A DNA stretch of 9,325 nt from Symbiobacteriaceae bacterium (GTDB taxonomy: Bacteria; Bacillota; JAAYKD01; WRDA01): the NCBI GenBank assembly GCA_009779515.1, contig WREE01000078.1, positions 1 to 9,325 of the forward strand, given 5' to 3'. A program made the position numbers and the translations under genes. A model generated the notes under the pieces. It was not told where the DNA came from. It saw only the letters and a list, made by a program, of their open reading frames with translations, and ran no database searches. This document shows positions 6,259 through 9,325 of this stretch, piece after piece (positions within the stretch are counted from its first letter, which is position 1; each line of letters begins with the position of its first letter).

Positions 6259-7158
6259 ATGCTGAAGACAACCCTAAAGGTAGACGATATCATGGGGTTT
6301 ACCTTGGACAAATACCTCTTTGGCGAAGGAGAAGGTCCTAAGCTAATGATCACCGGAGGTGTCCACGGAGGTGAGGTTACCGGTATTCATACCTGCCACC
6401 TCCTTATCGAATGGCTCAAAGAGCAAGAGGCGCAGCTTAAGGGGCAAGTCATGATCATCCCTATCTGCAACCCTCCCGCCTTCAGGCGTATGCAGCGTAC
6501 CAACCCTTACGATGAAGTGGACATGAACCGCATCTTCCCAGGAAATATGGAAGGATCTCCCACACACCGAGCTGCAGCCGTAGTCTTTAACGAGGCTGCC
6601 TGGGCTGACTATGTGGTCGATCTCCACTGCTGTGGTATTTACGGCAGCAACTATATTTTGGCGATGATAAGTGAATCTGAGGCTGTTAAGGAACTGGCGA
6701 TGATGCTGGATATTCCTGTTGCCGTGGATGGTGGCGGCAGGACACCAGGTCAACTCTTTGTGGAAGTGCCCCGTCGCTACGGCAAAGGAGCTGCCATCAT
6801 TGAATTGGCAGGTGGACAGCCTATGGGTAAAGTCGACTTAGATGCCGTCGCTGAGGCTTACAAAGCTATGCAAAACTTGATGCGCCAACTGGGTATGGTT
6901 GCCGATGAAGCTCCCTACAAGCCGGAGCCAGTAGTAGTCCGTCGCATTCAACGGGTGCAGGCACCCTGTGATGGTTACTTCGAGCCGGCAATTCCTGGTG
7001 GAACTTGGGTGAAGGCAGGCGACTTGGTAGGAGTCTTCAACGGGGAAGCGCAGGTAGCTGCTACAGATTGCCGGGTGATGAATGTAGGACCGGCACGCTA
7101 CCTCTTTAAGGGGGGCCAGTTCTACAACTTTGTCACTAAAGAGCAACCGCCGGCATAA
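6259..7158 (+). CDS. M14-type zinc deacylase, aspartoacylase/succinylglutamate desuccinylase family
   Basis: A 299-residue metalloenzyme of the AstE/AspA family (PF04952), which removes an acyl group from an N-acyl amino acid or related amide using one zinc ion. The expected ligands are present: His36 and Glu39 in GGVHGGEVTG, and His123 in DLHCCG. Asn90-Arg91 in DEVDMNRIFPG is the pair that binds the substrate carboxylate in aspartoacylase. Glu182 in AAIIELAGG is placed as the catalytic base. The C-terminal segment from about residue 232 (APCDGYFEP...GTWVKAGDLVG) is a beta domain with a barrel-sandwich look. ATG 6259 is chosen because AGGAAAGGA (6242-6250) lies eight bases before it. A GTG at 6223 and an ATG at 6250 are in frame but have poor spacing. 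The gene stands alone between a long leader and a bidirectional terminator, so the substrate cannot be inferred from neighbours. It is not linked to arginine-succinyltransferase genes, so I give no symbol. Confidence 0.87.
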   Translation: MLKTTLKVDDIMGFTLDKYLFGEGEGPKLMITGGVHGGEVTGIHTCHLLIEWLKEQEAQLKGQVMIIPICNPPAFRRMQRTNPYDEVDMNRIFPGNMEGSPTHRAAAVVFNEAAWADYVVDLHCCGIYGSNYILAMISESEAVKELAMMLDIPVAVDGGGRTPGQLFVEVPRRYGKGAAIIELAGGQPMGKVDLDAVAEAYKAMQNLMRQLGMVADEAPYKPEPVVVRRIQRVQAPCDGYFEPAIPGGTWVKAGDLVGVFNGEAQVAATDCRVMNVGPARYLFKGGQFYNFVTKEQPPA

Positions 7159-7163
7159 TTACT

Positions 7164-7203
7164 TAAAAAAGCCTCCTCTGTTCTAACAGAGGAGGCTCTT
7201 TTT
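7164..7203. terminator. Bidirectional intrinsic terminator between convergent genes
   Basis: A perfect 13-base stem, AGCCTCCTCTGTT (7170-7182) with its complement (7185-7197), has T5 after it on the plus strand (7199-7203) and A6 before it (7165-7170), which is a T run on the minus strand. It therefore closes both the M14 deacylase gene and the minus-strand VOC gene. Confidence 0.95.
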
Positions 7204-7232
7204 AGGGTTAGGTTAGCGGTAACAAGGCCAGA

Positions 7233-7622
7233 TTATTTGGGTACCACCTTGAAAAATTCAATTAGCTCCTGGTCGGGTCCAAAAACAAAAGCGACATGAA
7301 AGCTACGGTCTCCTAAATCGGATTCGCGGGGTGGGGTGCGGGGGGTAGCTCCTGCCTGTAGAGCCATGTCATAGGCAGCCTGGACATCCTCCGCATGGAG
7401 AGCAATGTGCGCCCAGCGAGGGTGGCTTTCGCTTTCGCTGTCTCCGGTAGGTAGCAGTTCGACTACGGCACCCGGCGCCAGCTCCACCATATTAATAGTG
7501 GCGCCGGTGCTGGGAGAGGAGAAGGTGTCGTAAAGCTTACCTCCTAAGCCGTCAGTATAAAACTGCAAACTCCGCTCCATGTCGGCTACTCTGAGACCAA
7601 TGTGATGAAATCCTTTAAACAT
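7233..7622 (-). CDS. VOC (glyoxalase/bleomycin-resistance fold) family protein
   Basis: A small cytoplasmic metalloprotein of 129 residues with the two beta-alpha-beta-beta-beta modules of the vicinal-oxygen-chelate superfamily. Module 1 begins FHHIGLRVADMERSLQFY and module 2 begins WAHIALHAEDVQAAYDMA. The four metal-binding positions are occupied: His7, Glu55 (in VVELLPTG), His72 and Glu122 (in ELIEFFKV). This resembles glyoxalase I and methylmalonyl-CoA epimerase, but the exact reaction cannot be decided from sequence. The ribosome binding site AAAGGAGG lies at about 7631-7638, eight bases before the ATG. The gene sits 51 bases downstream of the interrupted GNAT gene on the same strand and is probably transcribed with it. 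It ends at the bidirectional terminator. Confidence 0.85.
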   Translation of the reverse strand: MFKGFHHIGLRVADMERSLQFYTDGLGGKLYDTFSSPSTGATINMVELAPGAVVELLPTGDSESESHPRWAHIALHAEDVQAAYDMALQAGATPRTPPRESDLGDRSFHVAFVFGPDQELIEFFKVVPK

Positions 7623-7673
7623 GCGGTCTTCCTCCTTTTACTCTTATTAATATATTATCCACTATATGGCGTA

Positions 7674-8255
7674 TTACCCCTTTGCCGTCGAGCTTCGGAC
7701 AATTCCGTACAAGGCATGGTCAGCTACTTCCCCGTCGTTGTCCAGCATATAACTTTTCATAATACCTTCAAACTGCATCCCCGCTTTTTGCATAACTCGG
7801 CCGGAAGCGGGATTTTTTATGTTGTGTATGGCTTGAATCCGGTTGAAACCTACTTCTTCAAAACCGAATTGGATGACCCGTTGCAAAGCCTCAGTCATGA
7901 TACCCTTACCCCACCAAGGTTGTCCTATACAGTAGCCAACTTCCACACGACCACTTCGTTCCGCCTCTCCACCGGGGGTATTCTGCATAAAGGCAATTGA
8001 ACCGATAAGAGCCTGGTCTGCCAGATAGACAATACCCCAATTATATCATGCCAGACTTTCATAGTCGGGTTGCCAAAGGTTAAGAATACGCAAAGATTCC
8101 TGAAGATCGGGATGGGTCTGCCAGGTAAGAAATCGGGTTACCCGGGGGTCTTTCGCCCAGTTGTTAAACATGGCATCGGCGTCACTTAAAGCAAAGGGAC
8201 GCAGCATCAGCCGGGGGGTTTGCAGCACTTGGCTGCCTTTATGTTGGAGTATCAT
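7674..8255 (-). pseudogene. RimJ/RimL-type GNAT acetyltransferase interrupted by one in-frame TGA
   Basis: Read as one frame, this is a 193-codon GNAT N-acetyltransferase of the RimJ/RimL/YdaF type, close to the usual 180-odd residues. The first part (codons 1-69, 8255 to 8049) begins with the typical QTPRLMLRPFALSDADAMF. Codon 70 (8046-8048) is TGA. The same frame then runs on without a break: YNWGIVYLADQALIGSIAF, then VEVGYCIGQPWWGKG, the acetyl-CoA pyrophosphate-binding loop of motif A. It continues through NPASGRVMQKAGMQFEG, typical of motif B, to the TAA at 7674-7676. No frameshift is needed, so this is a single nonsense change. A Trp codon (TGG) or Arg codon (CGA) could have stood there. 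The N-terminal start has a good ribosome binding site (AAGGGGGAAACC). The internal ATG at 7988 has none, so the C-terminal half is unlikely to be made alone. TGA is used as a stop elsewhere in the window (5981-5983). Sequencing error or readthrough cannot be excluded. Confidence 0.85.
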
Positions 8256-8330
8256 GGTTTCCCCCTTTTAGCGTTTTTTCTGTACTATGATGTTTTTTTT
8301 TTAGTGGTTGAACCTAACAAACTGGTGTAG

Positions 8331-8354
8331 CAAAACAGCCGGATAATCCGGCTG
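8331..8354 (-). terminator. Intrinsic terminator of the tRNA-Ser gene
   Basis: On the minus strand CAGCCGG (8354-8348) pairs with CCGGCTG (8342-8336) around a 5-base loop. It is followed by TTTT (8335-8332), starting 11 bases after the CCA end of the tRNA. The T run is short, but the stem is perfect and well placed. Confidence 0.75.
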
Positions 8355-8365
8355 TGCAGGCTTAT

Positions 8366-8455
8366 TGGCGGAGGGAGGGAGATTCGAACTCCCGTTAGAG
8401 TCACCCCTAATCCAGTTTTCAAGACTGGCGCAATCAACCGCTCTGCCATCCCTCC
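8366..8455 (-). tRNA. tRNA-Ser (anticodon UGA)
   Basis: A 90-base class II tRNA. The acceptor stem GGAGGGA (8455-8449) pairs with TCCCTCC, followed by discriminator G and an encoded CCA (8366-8368). The anticodon stem CCAGT/ACTGG encloses the loop CTTGAAA, so the anticodon is UGA (plus-strand bases 8419-8421), reading UCA and probably other UCN codons. A long variable arm (about ATTAGGGGTGACTCTAAC) is the identity element that SerRS recognises, and the T loop GTTCGAATC is canonical. The gene stands alone, with its own promoter upstream and a terminator downstream. Confidence 0.97.
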
Positions 8456-8471
8456 AGATGTACTTAACCTG

Positions 8472-8501
8472 AGTATACAACCAGGGGTTTTACCTTGTCA
8501 A
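8472..8501 (-). promoter_or_regulatory. Sigma-A promoter of tRNA-Ser
   Basis: On the minus strand a perfect -35 TTGACA (8501-8496) is followed, after an 18-base spacer, by a -10 TATACT (8477-8472). Transcription should begin near 8465, about ten bases before the mature tRNA 5' end at 8455. The near-consensus boxes fit a strong stable-RNA promoter. Confidence 0.88.
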
Positions 8502-8522
8502 TAAAAATCTAAGCAGGATAAG
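8495..8522 (+). promoter_or_regulatory. Candidate divergent promoter of the symporter gene
   Basis: On the plus strand TTGTCA (8495-8500) matches the -35 consensus at five of six positions. GATAAG (8517-8522) matches the -10 consensus at four of six, with a 16-base spacer. Its -35 overlaps the tRNA-Ser -35 on the other strand by five bases. It would give a leader of about 60 bases. Confidence 0.42.
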
Positions 8523-8588
8523 GCGCAGATTTAGCGAAACTAACAACACGAAAAGAAAAATGTAAAAATGAAAAGCAGGAATAAAAGT

Positions 8589-9325
8589 ATGGAACTTACC
8601 GGGCAGCACTTTGGGGGAGCAGCCTTAACCTTGGCTGTGATCGTGGGGATCGGTATCTGGTCGGGGCGACGGGTTAAAAACGCTGCCGACTTTACCACCG
8701 GCGGCAGGCGTGCCACTCCTTTACTGGTGATGGGCACCATCACCGGTACTTTGGTAGGAGGTTCAGCTACCATCGGTACGGCACAACTAGCTTTTAACTT
8801 TGGTTTGTCTGCCTGGTGGTTCACTCTGGGGAGTGGGATAGCCTGCCTTATACTGGCTTTATACTTTGTTAACCCCCTTCGCGCTACCGGTAGCGACACT
8901 ATTCAGCAAATGATCAGCAAGGTTTATGGCTCCGCTGCCGGGGTGGTTACTTCTATATTAGGAACGCTGGGACTGTTGATCAATATCATCTCCCAGTTGC
9001 TTTCCTTTATCGCCGTCATTACTTCGGTGACTAAAGCCGAGCCTTTGGTTGGCGCTCTCCTGGGTGTCACCCTCATGCTCTGCTATGTGGTCTTTGGTGG
9101 AGTGTTGGGAGCAGGTATCCTGGGGGTGGTGAAGCTCACCCTTCTCTATATCGCCGTGGGTACCGGCGGTATGATGGCTCTGCGGCTAAGTGGAGGGTGG
9201 CAAGCTATTTACGCCACCTTGCCTCATGCTTCTTATTTTAATCTCTTCGCCCGTGGCTTCACCCTCGATGCGGGAGCTGGTCTCTCCCTGGTGTTGGGGG
9301 TTCTCTCCACCCAGACCTATGTGCA
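8589..9325 (+). CDS. Sodium:solute symporter (SSS family), 3'-truncated by the window edge
   Basis: The N-terminal 245 residues of an integral membrane transporter of the SSS family, which couples Na+ entry to uptake of a solute such as an amino acid, a sugar or a carboxylic acid; the substrate cannot be told. A first membrane segment (residues about 8-26) is followed by the cytosolic SGRRVKNAADFTTGGRR. Next come GTLVGGSATIGTAQLAFNFG, a family-like TM1 region, LSAWWFTLGSGIACLILALY, the conserved NPLRATGSDTIQQMI segment with a KVYG end, and further hydrophobic helices to the edge. The frame is open to base 9325 with no stop. ATG 8589 is chosen because AGGA (8577-8580) lies eight bases before it. 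An in-frame ATG at 8568 lacks such a site. The gene is divergent from tRNA-Ser. Confidence 0.9.
   Translation, partial: MELTGQHFGGAALTLAVIVGIGIWSGRRVKNAADFTTGGRRATPLLVMGTITGTLVGGSATIGTAQLAFNFGLSAWWFTLGSGIACLILALYFVNPLRATGSDTIQQMISKVYGSAAGVVTSILGTLGLLINIISQLLSFIAVITSVTKAEPLVGALLGVTLMLCYVVFGGVLGAGILGVVKLTLLYIAVGTGGMMALRLSGGWQAIYATLPHASYFNLFARGFTLDAGAGLSLVLGVLSTQTYV

Noticed and set aside
7602..8000. Open frame on the plus strand across the VOC/GNAT junction.
   Set aside because: It is antisense to two genes with clear family motifs. Its hydrophobic start is the complement of the VOC ribosome binding site region.
8040..8048. A perfect extended -10 (TGATATAAT, minus strand) formed by the TGA and the bases after it inside the GNAT gene.
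   Set aside because: There is no -35 at normal spacing (the nearest, TTGGCA, is 25 bases away). The motif would also exist with TGG at that codon, so it does not explain the nonsense change. The C-terminal half has no ribosome binding site.
8293..8302. Run of ten T on the plus strand, suggesting a terminator.
   Set aside because: No stem lies directly before it. On the minus strand it is an A tract in the GNAT upstream region, possibly the spacer of a weak promoter (TTCAAC, 17 bases, CATAGT).
8540..8899. Open frame of 119 codons on the minus strand.
   Set aside because: It is the complement of the symporter N-terminus, whose plus-strand translation shows strong family features.

Overview
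The window looks like an ordinary chromosomal stretch of a Gram-positive anaerobe of the Clostridia type (Peptococcaceae, Syntrophomonadaceae or Moorella-like lineages are the best guesses). The reasons are strong AGGAGG-type ribosome binding sites, short intergenic gaps with intrinsic terminators, a tRNA gene that encodes its own CCA, and a secreted protein ending in a 'copper amine oxidase-like' domain, a module very common in these bacteria. Base composition is near 50% GC. The lineage is inferred from style, not from a marker search.

Left part, plus strand (1-6000): the 3' nine-tenths of serS (seryl-tRNA synthetase), closed by a short stem-loop repeat and a clear terminator. Next comes a two-domain permease of the AspT/YidE type without the usual cytosolic regulatory domains. 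It is followed by a 1039-residue secreted protein built of Ig-like beta domains with a C-terminal Cu_amine_oxidN1-type domain. Seven bases later lies a small O6-alkylguanine-DNA alkyltransferase-like gene that keeps its catalytic Cys. A second copy of the stem-loop repeat overlaps the stop codon of that gene. Permease, secreted protein and alkyltransferase may be co-transcribed, since no terminator is seen between them, but no shared function is evident.

Middle part (6001-7230): a 275-base leader with inverted repeats, then an orphan zinc-dependent M14-type deacylase (aspartoacylase/succinylglutamate desuccinylase family) with all expected active-site residues. It ends at a strong bidirectional terminator shared with the minus-strand genes.

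Right part (7233-9325): on the minus strand, a VOC/glyoxalase-fold protein sits downstream of a RimJ/RimL-type GNAT acetyltransferase gene that is cut by one in-frame TGA. Upstream of these is a tRNA-Ser(UGA) gene with its own consensus promoter and terminator. Divergently, on the plus strand, begins a sodium:solute symporter (SSS family) that runs off the window; its candidate -35 box overlaps that of the tRNA gene.

No defence island, mobile element, CRISPR array or obvious new system was found. The points most worth a second look are the dispersed stem-loop pair placed directly after two genes, the single nonsense codon in an otherwise intact GNAT gene, and the architecture of the large secreted protein.
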